Positions 1-8,425 of a stretch of DNA of 64,000 nucleotides are shown here, piece after piece. The stretch covers positions 43,757-107,756 of the forward strand of contig JADZEF010000238.1 in assembly GCA_020850695.1 (NCBI GenBank), written 5' to 3'. Source of the stretch: Planctomycetaceae bacterium. GTDB taxonomy: Bacteria > Planctomycetota > Planctomycetia > Planctomycetales > Planctomycetaceae. The notes beneath the pieces were generated by a model. It was not told the DNA's origin, made no database searches, and saw only the letters and a program-made list of their open reading frames with translations. Both the position numbers and the translations under genes were made by a program. Position 1 is the stretch's first letter. Each line of letters begins with the position of its first letter.

Positions 1-1
1 C

Positions 2-235
2 CTCGGCGTGACCGGAGACTTCTTCCATCCGAAGTGCATCGAAGCCATGGAACGGATCGAGGCGGCCTGCCGCAAGCATGGCAAGCACTGGGGCGCCGTG
101 ACGGCCAACCCGAAGCATGCCGACCTTCTCTACGACAAGGGGTGCCGCATGCTCTCCCCGGCCAGCGATGTCAAAATCATCAACGCGGGCGTGCAGTCCA
201 TCAAGCGCGACTACGGACGGTTCTTCGGAGCTTAG
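2..235 (+). CDS. HpcH/HpaI-type aldolase, C-terminal end
   Basis: Only the last 77 codons lie in the window; the frame is open from base 2 and the start is missing upstream. The segment (GDFFHPKCIEAMERI, then GAVTANPKHADLLYDKGCRM, then a terminal alpha-helix) matches the C-terminal part of the HpcH/HpaI aldolase family, class II pyruvate aldolases that cleave 2-keto-3-deoxy sugar acids or 4-hydroxy-2-oxo acids. In the family this part builds the last strands and helices of the (beta/alpha)8 barrel and the subunit-swap helix. Metal ligands and the catalytic Arg/His lie in the absent N-terminal part, so the substrate cannot be judged. Family assignment is good; specific activity is unknown. Confidence 0.75.
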   Translation, partial: LGVTGDFFHPKCIEAMERIEAACRKHGKHWGAVTANPKHADLLYDKGCRMLSPASDVKIINAGVQSIKRDYGRFFGA

Positions 236-436
236 TCCGCATCGAGAGAGTCGAGGACCTCTCGCTTCTCTATCGCACTCATCGAGTGACGGCCCGTTCC
301 CAAGCTTCGTTCACCTTTGGGAATACGAAACTCAGGACCTTCCTTCTGGTCGAGTTGCGGACTCCGGCATATCTTACGCGTTCGTAAGAAATGCTCCCGC
401 ACCTCGATCGGCGATTTTCCTGTGAGAAACGGACGC

Positions 437-1036
437 ATGCCAAGCCTCAATCCGATCGCGATGGGCCGCATCCTCAGCGAGTATCCGCCGCCGCGGAGCA
501 ACGTGGTGCTCCTCAGCTGCATGGATCTCCGGCTCGTCGATGAGCTGGCGTCCTTCATGGATCGCGACAACCTCACCAACCGCTACGACCATCTGATCAT
601 GGCGGGGGCGGCGCTGGGGGTGATGCGGCCGGGCCACGACAACTGGCGTTCCACGTTTTTCGAGCACCTCGACATCGCCCTCAAAGTGCATTGGCCGGTC
701 GAAGACATCTACATCCTCGAGCACCGAAGCTGCGGCGCCTACGCGAAGTTTCTCGATGCCCATTTCGGCGACTCGCCGAAGGAACAGGCCCGCGAGCTGA
801 AGACGCATCGCGAGTACGCCTCGCAACTGGCCGAGGAAATCCAGGCGTGGGCCGCGTTGCAGACCCCGATCAACGAAAAGCCGGTGCGGCTCAATGTGCG
901 GTCCTTCCTGATGGATCTCCGCGGAGACATCGAATTGCTCGGTTACCATCCGGCCAGGCCGACGGCGTCAGCGAGCAAGAATCGGAAGAACGGCGCGGCG
1001 AAGACGGGAAAGAAGTCCAGGCGCGCGACATCCTGA
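437..1036 (+). CDS. beta-carbonic-anhydrase-like protein
   Basis: A 199-residue protein beginning MPSLNPIAMG. The frame is open further upstream, but that stretch reads like translated non-coding DNA. It carries the zinc-site signature of beta-carbonic anhydrases in reduced form: CMDLR (Cys28, Asp30, Arg32) and EHRSC (His96, Cys99), matching the CxDxR and HxxC motifs that bind zinc and form the Asp-Arg dyad. The rest is short and divergent, with a Lys/Arg-rich tail (NRKNGAAKTGKKSRR). Either a true CO2 hydratase or one of the CA-like proteins of unknown activity is possible; no carboxylase or bicarbonate transporter is adjacent. The family call is from motifs only. Confidence 0.65.
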   Translation: MPSLNPIAMGRILSEYPPPRSNVVLLSCMDLRLVDELASFMDRDNLTNRYDHLIMAGAALGVMRPGHDNWRSTFFEHLDIALKVHWPVEDIYILEHRSCGAYAKFLDAHFGDSPKEQARELKTHREYASQLAEEIQAWAALQTPINEKPVRLNVRSFLMDLRGDIELLGYHPARPTASASKNRKNGAAKTGKKSRRATS

Positions 1037-1076
1037 GGGATGGACGGATCGGTCGTGGCGCCGTGCGGAGAGATTA

Positions 1077-1203
1077 AATAAGGAGCCCAGGAAGGCAGGA
1101 AAAAGGCCCGGAAGGAACGGTTGAGCGTGGATGCCACTGGGCAGGAATCGTCCTGCTCTGCATTCATTCCCTGTCTACTTCCTGCCTTCCTGGGTTCCTT
1201 ATT
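1077..1203. repeat. imperfect inverted repeat between convergent genes
   Basis: Arms at 1077-1100 and 1180-1203 are 24 bases long and differ at one base (aggagcccaggaaggcagg versus its complement). They lie between the convergent carbonic-anhydrase-like and beta-helix genes. The arms could form a long hairpin that ends transcription from both sides, but there is no T-tract. This is the first of many such paired arms in the window. Confidence 0.75.
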
Positions 1204-1252
1204 CATCTCCTTCAACTCTTTTCCTGGGTCTTTTCGCAGCCAACCTCTCCCG

Positions 1253-2635
1253 TCACTTCTCACACTCCAGATTCTCCGCCACCCGCGCCGTCCCCTCGGC
1301 CGCCGCAATCGCGGCCTCTGTCGAACCGCCCACGATATTCCCCGTCACCAGGTTGTGACGGCTCTTCCCCGTCACTCGCACCGCGTGCCGCATCGTCGGC
1401 TTGTCGCGACGATCGACGATCGTGTTGTTCGTCACGCGGCACCGCTCGCTGTCGTGCAGCGACACCCCGCAATAGAGCGAATCCAGCAACTGGCAGTCGC
1501 TCACCGAGAAGTCGCGGCACTCGATCACCGTGATCCCGCCCCCGCTCTCGGCACTGCCCGAGCACAATCGCTGCGCCACCAGACCGCTCACCGCCACTCC
1601 GTCGCACCGCTCGAAACGCAACCCGTCGGTCGGCTTCTGGTCGTCGGTCCCCTTCCACGACACCGTGTTCCCGCTGATCGACAGCCCAGAGCAGTCGGCC
1701 GCGAAGAGCGTCAGGTCGCGCGAATCGTACAGCGTGTTCCCCGACACGACGATCCGCTGCGCATGCCGCAGATCGATCGCCCGCGACTGGCTGCCGATCA
1801 CGTTCCCCGTCAGGCTGATCAGCACCGCGCCCAGGGGCGGCGACTTCGCCCCGCCCCAGATCCGGACATTCGTCCCGCCCGGCTCCACCGTCGCCTGGAT
1901 CGTGTTGCTGACGATCGAGACCTCGCTGATGATCCCGTCGTCCGCCTCGAAAAAGATCTCAGCCCCGGTCGGCTCGCCGTTGGGCGACGCATCGACCCCC
2001 GGCTGGTTGTTGTACTCGATATCGTTCCCCGTGATGTGCAGGTTGTGCACGTCCCCGCCGATCGACCGGATCCCCGCCCGCTTCGAATAGCTGATATGGT
2101 TTCCGCAAATGATCGTCTGATGCAGGTTGCAGCGGTCGAAGAAGACGCCGTACTCGTGGTTGTCGTAAAGGTGCGAGTCGGCCAGGATGAAGTTGCGGTT
2201 CCGCTCGACGAGGTGCAGCGCGTACTTGCACTGACGAATGAGGACGTTCGACACCGTCATCTGCGCCGTCTTGCGAAGTTCAATCCCCACCGCCTCGGGA
2301 TGCGTTCCGAAGATCTCGATCCCGCTCACCGTCGGAAACCGCTCGCGGTCGCGGGTCTGCTCGGTCATCGAAGTGGGGACCGCTGTGCCGCGATGATCGC
2401 CCACCACCCGCAGCGCCGGCCCGGGCCCCGTCATCAGCAACCGCGTCGTCCCGCCGGCCCCCCGTACCGCCGCCCGCCCTGTCTTCGTGAGGTCGATCAC
2501 CAGCGGACGCGTGATGCGGAACGTCCCCTTCGGAAAATCGAGGACCCCGTCCCCGTCATCAATCGCGTGCTGAAGCGGCTCGGTGTCGTCCGTCGTGCCA
2601 TCGCCCGCCGCGCCGTAATTGGTGACCTTTGCCAT
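1253..2635 (-). CDS. right-handed parallel beta-helix protein (pectate-lyase-3/GH28-like)
   Basis: A 460-residue protein starting MAKVTNYGAAGDGTTDDT. This N-terminus (YGAxGDGxTDD then a short helix) is the hallmark of the pectate-lyase-3/polygalacturonase-like beta-helix fold. It is followed by repeated short strand-turn units with Asn ladders (for example ITGNDIEYNN, VSGNTLYDSR, VTNNTI, LVTGNIV). No signal peptide is visible at the chosen start. The frame extends upstream to 2962, but the extra stretch is Arg-rich and looks non-coding. The usual role would be polysaccharide cleavage or binding; catalytic residues cannot be assigned. It is transcribed opposite to both neighbours. Confidence 0.8.
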   Translation of the reverse strand: MAKVTNYGAAGDGTTDDTEPLQHAIDDGDGVLDFPKGTFRITRPLVIDLTKTGRAAVRGAGGTTRLLMTGPGPALRVVGDHRGTAVPTSMTEQTRDRERFPTVSGIEIFGTHPEAVGIELRKTAQMTVSNVLIRQCKYALHLVERNRNFILADSHLYDNHEYGVFFDRCNLHQTIICGNHISYSKRAGIRSIGGDVHNLHITGNDIEYNNQPGVDASPNGEPTGAEIFFEADDGIISEVSIVSNTIQATVEPGGTNVRIWGGAKSPPLGAVLISLTGNVIGSQSRAIDLRHAQRIVVSGNTLYDSRDLTLFAADCSGLSISGNTVSWKGTDDQKPTDGLRFERCDGVAVSGLVAQRLCSGSAESGGGITVIECRDFSVSDCQLLDSLYCGVSLHDSERCRVTNNTIVDRRDKPTMRHAVRVTGKSRHNLVTGNIVGGSTEAAIAAAEGTARVAENLECEK

Positions 2636-3044
2636 GAAGTATCGCAATCCCTGTGAGGCGACCGAGGACGTGAGTGGATCGGACAACAGTCCAAAGGATC
2701 GACGCCGGGGCATCCCCGTGCAAGTCACCGGGCGCATCGTTCGCCGCCGCGATCTGAAGTCGGGCAAGAAATCCGTCCGCAACGTCCCCACCGATTGCCG
2801 GGTTTTGAATCCGCCAAAGCGAAGCGCACGAGAACTCACCCTCCACGAGGATCGACAAAACGGTCCATCCGGTGAGATAAAGGGACGGCTCGAGATCCGC
2901 ATGCGAACCGGGCCTTCGCGAAGCCTCAGACTCGGCCACCCAATTTCCCTCACCGGGCACATGCCGCAGGAACAGCGCTCGAGCCATCGACACGGTCAAC
3001 TGGCATGGCCTTGCATCGAACGGCTCTCCAGCAAGGAGTATCGA
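2636..3044. other. divergent intergenic region, no recognised element
   Basis: This 409-bp gap separates the leftward beta-helix gene from the rightward lipoprotein gene and should hold both promoters. I see no clear hairpin, repeat or small gene. A forward frame is open through it but has no gene-like sequence until the lipoprotein start. An AAGGAG ribosome site lies at its right end (3033-3038). Confidence 0.4.
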
Positions 3045-3599
3045 ATGACGTCGTCCCGCTGGCTTGTCGCAGTCCTCTTTCTCGCCGGGTGCGCGAAACC
3101 GCCGGCCGTTATCGACGAGATCCCTCCCGAGATTTCCACGAGCTTCGAGCGCCTTCCCGGCATCCTGTCCAGTATCCGCGGCCCGCAGGACGTTGTCTTG
3201 CGCGAAGGACTTCCCAGCGGCTTCTGGGAGCCGGAATTGCGGGTGCAGGCATTGCGCGAGCGAGCGACCATCGAGAGGCACGGTTACCGTCTGTACGACG
3301 CGCGGCTGCCCGCAACGGAAGAGGACTGCGCTCAACTCACGGCGATCTTTGCGTCCAGCACCTCGTTCGCTCCGCGCCGCAGCGCGAAGCAATGCGGCGG
3401 CTTCTACCCCGAATACGGCATCGATTGGAATACGGGCGAGGAGACGACAACGGCGCTCATTTCGCTCGAGTGCGGCGAGGTCAAGCTCCATTCGCCAAAG
3501 TCCGATCTCTACTGCGACCTCAGCCCGGCCGCCGCGTCAAAGCTCAAATCGCTCCTGACCGATCGACAGACGAAGCCATCCGGCGGGAGAGGAAAATAG
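3045..3599 (+). CDS. putative lipoprotein of unknown function
   Basis: A 184-residue protein starting MTSSRWLVAVLFLAGCAK, a classical lipoprotein signal with lipobox FLAGC. The start is fixed by AAGGAG at 3033-3038, seven bases upstream. The mature part has several cysteines (EDCAQL, KQCGGFYPEYGIDWN, LECGEVK, DLYCDLS) that could form disulphides, fitting an exported location. I do not recognise a family. It is flanked by oppositely oriented genes, so it is probably a single-gene unit; the hairpin at 3641-3657 may end its transcript. Confidence 0.65.
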   Translation: MTSSRWLVAVLFLAGCAKPPAVIDEIPPEISTSFERLPGILSSIRGPQDVVLREGLPSGFWEPELRVQALRERATIERHGYRLYDARLPATEEDCAQLTAIFASSTSFAPRRSAKQCGGFYPEYGIDWNTGEETTTALISLECGEVKLHSPKSDLYCDLSPAAASKLKSLLTDRQTKPSGGRGK

Positions 3600-3640
3600 A
3601 GAGAATTCCGTCGCCTTCGCTGCAGCGGATTATTCTTGGT

Positions 3641-3657
3641 ACAGGCTTCGAGCCTGT
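3641..3657. repeat. short palindromic hairpin
   Basis: acaggcttcgagcctgt is a 7-bp stem with a 3-base loop, between the convergent lipoprotein and selD genes. There is no T-tract, so it is a possible but unproven bidirectional terminator or a repeat remnant. Confidence 0.45.
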
Positions 3658-3788
3658 CGTGCATATCAAGACATTGCGTCGTGCGTGGACTTCTGCCGCG
3701 CTGGGAGCCAAGCCCACGGAGCCGGCCGCCGATCTCTCACCACTCGCACATTTCTCTTGCACGCTGGCGAAATCGTCGAACCGGTTGA

Positions 3789-4850
3789 TCAAGCATTCCG
3801 ACGCACGACGATCTTCTGCTGCGGCGTCGCTTCGATGCGGCCGATGATGGTTCCCGTCACGCCGCGAGCCTGGAGCGCGGCGAGCAACGGCGTCGCGGCC
3901 TCGGGCGCGACGGCCGCCAGCAATCCGCCCGATGTCTGCGCATCGCACAGCAGCAGTTGCTCATGCTTCGTGATGTCGTCCGCGTAGCTCGTCCAGTCGG
4001 CCAGAAATCGGTGATTGGCGTGCGTTCCCCCCGGCGCGACACCCGCATGAACGTACTCGCGTGCGGCGGCGAGGATGGGAACGCGATCGAAGTCGACAAT
4101 CGCCCCCACGTTGCTCGCCGCCACCATGTTTCGCAGATGCCCGAGCAGCCCGAAGCCGGTCACGTCGGTCAGCGCGTGCACTCCGCCGCACTGCGCGAAT
4201 TCTTCCCCCGCGACGCGATTGAGAGTGGACATGATGCCGATCGCCTCGCCGATCGCTCCGAGCTTGTCCTCGCCGTTCTTGGCGGCCGTGGTGATGATTC
4301 CGAGTCCGAGTGACTTGGTGAGAATCAGCACGTCGCCGGGGCGGGCCTTATCGTTCGCCAGCACACGATCCGGGTGGATCGTGCCGACGACGGCCAGCCC
4401 GAAGATCGGCTCTTCCGACTTGATCGTGTGACCGCCGACGATGGCGATTCCGGCTTCGTTCGCCTTGTCGGCCGCCCCGCGCAGGATCTCGCCCAGCACC
4501 GCCGGCGGAAGCAGCGCATCGGGAAAACCGACAATGCTCAGCGCTGCGATCGGCTTCCCTCCCATGGCATAGACGTCGCTCAACGCATTCGCGGCCGCGA
4601 CCGCTCCAAAATCGGAGGGACGGTCGACGATCGGCGTGAAGAAGTCGGTCGTCAGCACCAGGGCGAGATCGTCCGACAGCTTGTAGACCGCCGCATCGTC
4701 GGCCGTCGCATTCCCGACGAGCACGTTGGGATCGGTGATCTTCGGAAGCGATCCGAGGAGCGAAAGGAGATACCCCGGCGGCTGCTTGGCGGCGCACCCG
4801 GCGCGCTTGGCGAGTTGGGTCAGCCGGATCGGTTCTGAGACATCTGTCAT
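3789..4850 (-). CDS. selD: selenide, water dikinase SelD
   Basis: A 353-residue protein that makes selenophosphate from selenide and ATP, the selenium donor for selenocysteine and selenouridine. The start MTDVSEPIRLTQLAKRAG is preferred over an upstream extension because it aligns with the family N-terminus. The catalytic motif reads GCAAK: Cys19 and Lys22 match the essential Cys17 and Lys20 of E. coli SelD, while the second, non-essential Cys of GCGCK is Ala. Gly-rich and Asp motifs follow (DDAAVY, TTDFFTPIVDRP, GGHTIKSEEP, LTDVTGFGLLGH). Cys, not selenocysteine, is encoded at the active site. No selA, selB, selC or selU is adjacent, so use in selenoproteins or modified tRNA cannot be decided here. 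Confidence 0.95.
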   Translation of the reverse strand: MTDVSEPIRLTQLAKRAGCAAKQPPGYLLSLLGSLPKITDPNVLVGNATADDAAVYKLSDDLALVLTTDFFTPIVDRPSDFGAVAAANALSDVYAMGGKPIAALSIVGFPDALLPPAVLGEILRGAADKANEAGIAIVGGHTIKSEEPIFGLAVVGTIHPDRVLANDKARPGDVLILTKSLGLGIITTAAKNGEDKLGAIGEAIGIMSTLNRVAGEEFAQCGGVHALTDVTGFGLLGHLRNMVAASNVGAIVDFDRVPILAAAREYVHAGVAPGGTHANHRFLADWTSYADDITKHEQLLLCDAQTSGGLLAAVAPEAATPLLAALQARGVTGTIIGRIEATPQQKIVVRRNA

Positions 4851-5015
4851 GGGTGCGGCTCTGAGGTTCAAGCAGGACGCGTGACGTAGAGGATGCAGGA
4901 TTTCCACGACGGAGTCGAGAGTGCGGCTCTTGAAGCACCTCGCTGGGTCCATCCTTTATTTGGCGGGGCGTCACCTGTTCATGGCAATCAGCCCGCAGAT
5001 CCGATTCACAGGGAG

Positions 5016-5071
5016 TTTCACCACGGAGTCGAGAGTGCGGCGAAGGCCTCATTCTCGACTCCGTGGTGAAA
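5016..5071. repeat. long hairpin, 22-bp arms
   Basis: Arms 5016-5037 and 5050-5071 pair over 22 bases with one mismatch and a 12-base loop (tttcaccacggagtcgagag and its complement). A related partial copy, cggagtcgagagtgcgg, lies at about 4910-4926. The element resembles the 'ccacggagacacagagacac' arms at 24314, suggesting a shared family. It lies upstream of selD and downstream of murG. Confidence 0.75.
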
Positions 5072-5238
5072 AAATGCTCGTGAGATCGATAGAGGCCGAG
5101 AGACGTGATCAGACGCACCGCCGCCAATTGAAAGGATGCACCCACTTCGTTGTGCTGCTGCTCCTGATACCCGGAGCTGATGGTCGCTCGCTGCATCGGC
5201 TTCAGCCGCGATTTAGAGCGCGTTACCGCCGCGTTTTC

Positions 5239-5300
5239 CGTAGTCCGGCCTTCCAAGGCCGGACAAAACCTCGCGCCCGGCCTTGGAAGGCCAGGCTACG
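5239..5300. repeat. nested palindromic repeat downstream of murG
   Basis: The inner palindrome gtccggccttccaaggccgg(ac) lies at 5243-5264. An outer imperfect pair (cgtagtccggccttcc at the left, ggaaggccaggctacg at the right) spans the whole element. It can fold into alternative hairpins and may end the murG transcript. It is one of several repeat families typical of this window. Confidence 0.7.
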
Positions 5301-5354
5301 AAGCGGAACACCCACCGGTAATGCGCCATAAAGCGACTCTCATCGTTGCGCACT

Positions 5355-6509
5355 TCAACGAGCGATCTGTTCCAGCAGATCCGCGACCTCTGTGGCGGCC
5401 CCGGGTCGCGAGAGGGACCGCATCGCCTCGGCGGCGGCCTTCCTTCGAGGTTCATCCCGCAAAAGTGTTCGCAGTGCCGCGGTGAATTCGGCCAGTGTCT
5501 GCGACGTCTCGCCGCGCTCCAGCACCATCACGGCGCCCCCTCCGCGCCCATAGGCTTCGGCATTGGCCCGCTGGTGATCGTCGGCCGCATGCGGATAGGG
5601 AACCAGGACTGCCGGCAGACCGGCACAGGCCATCTCGGCCAGCGTCGTCGCTCCCGCGCGGCCGACCACCAGATCGGCCTGTCGCAGCTCCTCGGGCATG
5701 TCATCAAGGAACGGACGGACGTCGACATCGAGCCCGGCGGCAGGGTAGCGGCCGCGCACCGCGTCTGCCTCGTCCCCCGCCTGGTGCACGATCCGCCATC
5801 CGGTCAGCGAGGCGTGCGATGCGCCGGCAAACGCCGTCATGAGAGCGTTCAAACTCCGCGATCCGAGGCTGCCGCCAAGCACAAGCAGCGTCGGTCGGCG
5901 GGACTCGGCAGGATTCTCACGACGCTTCCCACTCGCCATGGCCGCGATCTCCCGCCGCACCGGATTGCCGGTGGTCCGGCACCGCGGGCGATACCGCGGA
6001 GCGAGCCGTTCGATCGTCTCGTCAAACGAGACGCAGATGGTCTCGGCCCAGCGCGACAGCCAGCGGGTGGCGCGGCCGGGAATGATGTTCTGCTCGATCA
6101 GCACGACAGGAATCCGCTGCCGGCTTGCGGCCCAGACGATGGGACCGCTTGCGAAACCCCCGAGCCCGATGACCGCGGCGGGGCGGCGGTCGCGGAGGAG
6201 GCGACATGCGATGCGAAGGGCGCGTCCCATTCGCCAGGCGAATCGCCACGGGGCGCGTTTCAGAGTCGCCAGGGACTCGGTGGGAAGGGGCGCCGTCTCG
6301 AACCCGCTCTGTGCGAGAATCCGCTGATCGATGGGACGCTCGGAACCGACAAAGAGTATTCCGGTCGCCGCCCGTCGACGACGCAGTTCCTCCGCCACCG
6401 CGATTCCCGGAAACAGGTGCCCGCCGGTACCACCGCCGGCGAACAGGAAGAGGGGCTTGCCGGGGGCCGGAGTTGCCGCCGCATCATGCGACCGCTCGAC
6501 CGCGATCAC
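5355..6509 (-). CDS. murG: MurG, lipid II-forming N-acetylglucosaminyltransferase
   Basis: A 384-residue peripheral membrane GT-B glycosyltransferase that adds GlcNAc from UDP-GlcNAc to lipid I on the cytoplasmic face. Diagnostic motifs are present in order: GGGTGGHLFPGIAVAEEL (residues 25-42, with His31), GLGGFASGP (115-123), IEQNIIPGRATR (138-149), GGSLGSRSLN at the nucleotide-binding half, and GRAGATTLAEMACAGLPAVL followed by PYPHAADDHQ. Length is slightly above the usual ~355 because of about 18 extra N-terminal residues. Its start overlaps the stop of the upstream small gene by 4 bp, so the two are co-translated. No other division and cell-wall cluster gene is near, as expected where that cluster is dispersed. 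Confidence 0.95.
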   Translation of the reverse strand: MIAVERSHDAAATPAPGKPLFLFAGGGTGGHLFPGIAVAEELRRRRAATGILFVGSERPIDQRILAQSGFETAPLPTESLATLKRAPWRFAWRMGRALRIACRLLRDRRPAAVIGLGGFASGPIVWAASRQRIPVVLIEQNIIPGRATRWLSRWAETICVSFDETIERLAPRYRPRCRTTGNPVRREIAAMASGKRRENPAESRRPTLLVLGGSLGSRSLNALMTAFAGASHASLTGWRIVHQAGDEADAVRGRYPAAGLDVDVRPFLDDMPEELRQADLVVGRAGATTLAEMACAGLPAVLVPYPHAADDHQRANAEAYGRGGGAVMVLERGETSQTLAEFTAALRTLLRDEPRRKAAAEAMRSLSRPGAATEVADLLEQIAR

Positions 6510-6847
6510 ATTTCGTCGCCGCTCGCTTCGGCCGGCGCGCCCTTCGCGTCTTTGCGCTTCAGTTCGGCGTCGTGAGCGGCGATGAACTTCTTCAGCTCAT
6601 CGGCGAAGCCCAGCAGGCGGTTCCACTGCTCGACATAGAGCGTGACGGGCATCCGCTGCAGGCCGTAGACCGAGAGGGCTCCCTTGGCGCTCACCTTGCA
6701 GTAGAGGCCGGTCCGTTTCTTGTCTTCGGCGGCATCGAGGAGCTTGTCCGCTTCCTGCTCCGAGATCTCTCCGGACTTCAACTTGCGAAGAATTTCCGAG
6801 CGGTCCACGCGGCGCCTCCGTGGGAATGGGACGACAAAGCTCATCAA
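6506..6847 (-). CDS. small conserved-looking protein upstream of murG
   Basis: A 113-residue soluble protein. The N-terminal third contains VDRSEILRKLKSGEISEQEA, which looks like a SHOCT-type short helical motif (RxEILxxLxxGxIxxxEA). The C-terminal half ends in a charged helix rich in Lys, Ala and Glu. A 4-bp stop/start overlap with murG indicates translational coupling. No enzyme motif is visible. It might be regulatory or a membrane-associated adaptor; the function is unknown. Confidence 0.75.
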   Translation of the reverse strand: MMSFVVPFPRRRRVDRSEILRKLKSGEISEQEADKLLDAAEDKKRTGLYCKVSAKGALSVYGLQRMPVTLYVEQWNRLLGFADELKKFIAAHDAELKRKDAKGAPAEASGDEM

Positions 6848-6971
6848 ATCTTAAGACGGGTAAGCGCGCGAAGTTTAGCCGGTGGCTCGTGGGGGGTCAA
6901 ATGGGGCCTTTTTCCAAATCGGGCAATGCGTAGCCATCACGCACCCCGGCCATAACGACGAATGGACACCC

Positions 6972-7925
6972 TCAGTGGGCATGGATGTGTGGCGTCTCGG
7001 CCGTGGCCGGTCCCGACGACGTGCTCGGAACGTGGGCCGGATCGGCGTTGCTCATCCGTGGGTCGGGATAAGGAACCAGACGTTCCGCCGTCACTCCGAC
7101 TCCGGAAGAACCATACGTCATCGGAGCGCCGCCCCCGTAAGCCATCGGCGGAGCGTACGTCATCGGAGACGACGAGGCCTGCATCGACATCGGCGAGGAG
7201 GCATAAGGGTTGCCGTATGGAGTGCCGTAGGCCATCTGCGGGGCGAGGGTGACCTGCGCCCCGGTCGCGGCTCGTTCGTTCGCCCGGTACGTCCAGTTGG
7301 GACGCATTGCCGCCAGCCGCGAGTGAACCTGCGGCTGGTTGTAATTCGCCGAGAGAGACCGCTGGTACATCGCGACCGCTTCCTGGTTGCGGCCGCTGTC
7401 CTGGTAGATCTGTCCCAGGTGAGCGAGAGCGGTCGGGTGGTTGGGCTGCGCCCGCAGCGCCTGCCGCAGCGACTGCTCGGCCCCGGCCACGTCCCCCATC
7501 TCGCGCTGCATCCACGCCATTTCGACCTGCGAGCCGGGCGAGTACGGCTGCGTCGACGACCATCCCTGCAACAGCGCCACCGCATCCTGTTGTCGCCCCT
7601 GGTCTCGCATCATCGAGGCCAGCGCGTGGTATGACGGCTGGTGTGAGGGATCCTGCGTCAAAGCCCGCCGCAGCGTGTACTCGGCTCCCCGTGTGTCTCC
7701 CTGGCGGTTCATCGCCATCGCCAGATTGTGGGCGTAATCGGCGTTCCAGGGATCATCGATGGCGGCCCGCTGGAACTCGTGGCGGGCGGCCGTGTAGTTG
7801 CCGGCCTTGTAGTAGCTCATCCCCTGCATGTTGGCGACGCGGGCGTTCATCGAATTGCACCCGCCGGCGAACGCCAGCAGCGTGAAAGCGGGAACGACCC
7901 ACAGAGTGGAGGCCCGGCGATGCAT
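6972..7925 (-). CDS. TPR-repeat lipoprotein
   Basis: A 317-residue protein starting MHRRASTLWVVPAFTLLAFA with lipobox FAGGC, so probably an exported lipoprotein. About five TPR units follow, with the usual Ala/Gly/Tyr pattern (YYKAGNYTAARHEFQRAAID, LAMAMNRQGDTRGAEYTLRR, ALASMMRDQGRQQDAVALLQ, LGQIYQDSGRNQEAVAMYQR). The last ~100 residues are low-complexity Met/Pro/Ser/Tyr repeats (MAYGTPYGNPYASSPMSM, PMAYGGGAPMTYG) ending ETPHIHAH. The family role is protein-protein scaffolding. Translation from 7967 is possible but would put 14 residues in front of the signal peptide. Confidence 0.8.
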   Translation of the reverse strand: MHRRASTLWVVPAFTLLAFAGGCNSMNARVANMQGMSYYKAGNYTAARHEFQRAAIDDPWNADYAHNLAMAMNRQGDTRGAEYTLRRALTQDPSHQPSYHALASMMRDQGRQQDAVALLQGWSSTQPYSPGSQVEMAWMQREMGDVAGAEQSLRQALRAQPNHPTALAHLGQIYQDSGRNQEAVAMYQRSLSANYNQPQVHSRLAAMRPNWTYRANERAATGAQVTLAPQMAYGTPYGNPYASSPMSMQASSSPMTYAPPMAYGGGAPMTYGSSGVGVTAERLVPYPDPRMSNADPAHVPSTSSGPATAETPHIHAH

Positions 7926-8425
7926 GAAAGGCTCACTGGAGGGAGCAGAGGACGGGAGGCAATGCACGGGCGGCCAGCCATGGGGCGGGTCGTCGGCAAA
8001 ACCTGGCTCAGACTTGAGGGAAATTCGGAGAAAATCGAAGGGGGCGGGAGAATACCGATGCGTGAGGACTGCTGCAAGAGCGTTTACAAGAGGCGGCCGA
8101 ACGCGCCCAAATCGTTGTCACGAAAGGGTTCGCGAGATGAAATGGCGGTGGGAATTCGATGGCGAAAGTGCGGCCAAACGGCAGACGGGCCTTCCGATCA
8201 CAGTAACGCTCAGAGCAATGGGACATCGGAGACCGCCGCGGCGGCAGCGCCACGATCGATGAATCTCTCGCGGAGCACCCACGGCAGCGCCCACATCACT
8301 CGCGCCACGGGATCGCGCCACGGGATCGCGACTCGACCCGGTCGAGCATGCCGAATCGCCGTCCGTGGACTACAGTCAGAACGCCCGGCTGGCCGGGCCG
8401 TGTTCCATCGCCCGGACTTCGTGCC
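7926..8425. other. divergent intergenic region with a short tandem repeat
   Basis: This 500-bp gap lies between the divergent TPR-lipoprotein and DHODH-like fusion genes. It contains a 13-bp direct repeat (cgcgccacgggat twice, 8301-8326, followed by cgcg). No gene is supported here: the open frames overlap each other and lack family signatures. Promoters of both flanking genes should lie here, but I cannot place them. Confidence 0.4.
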
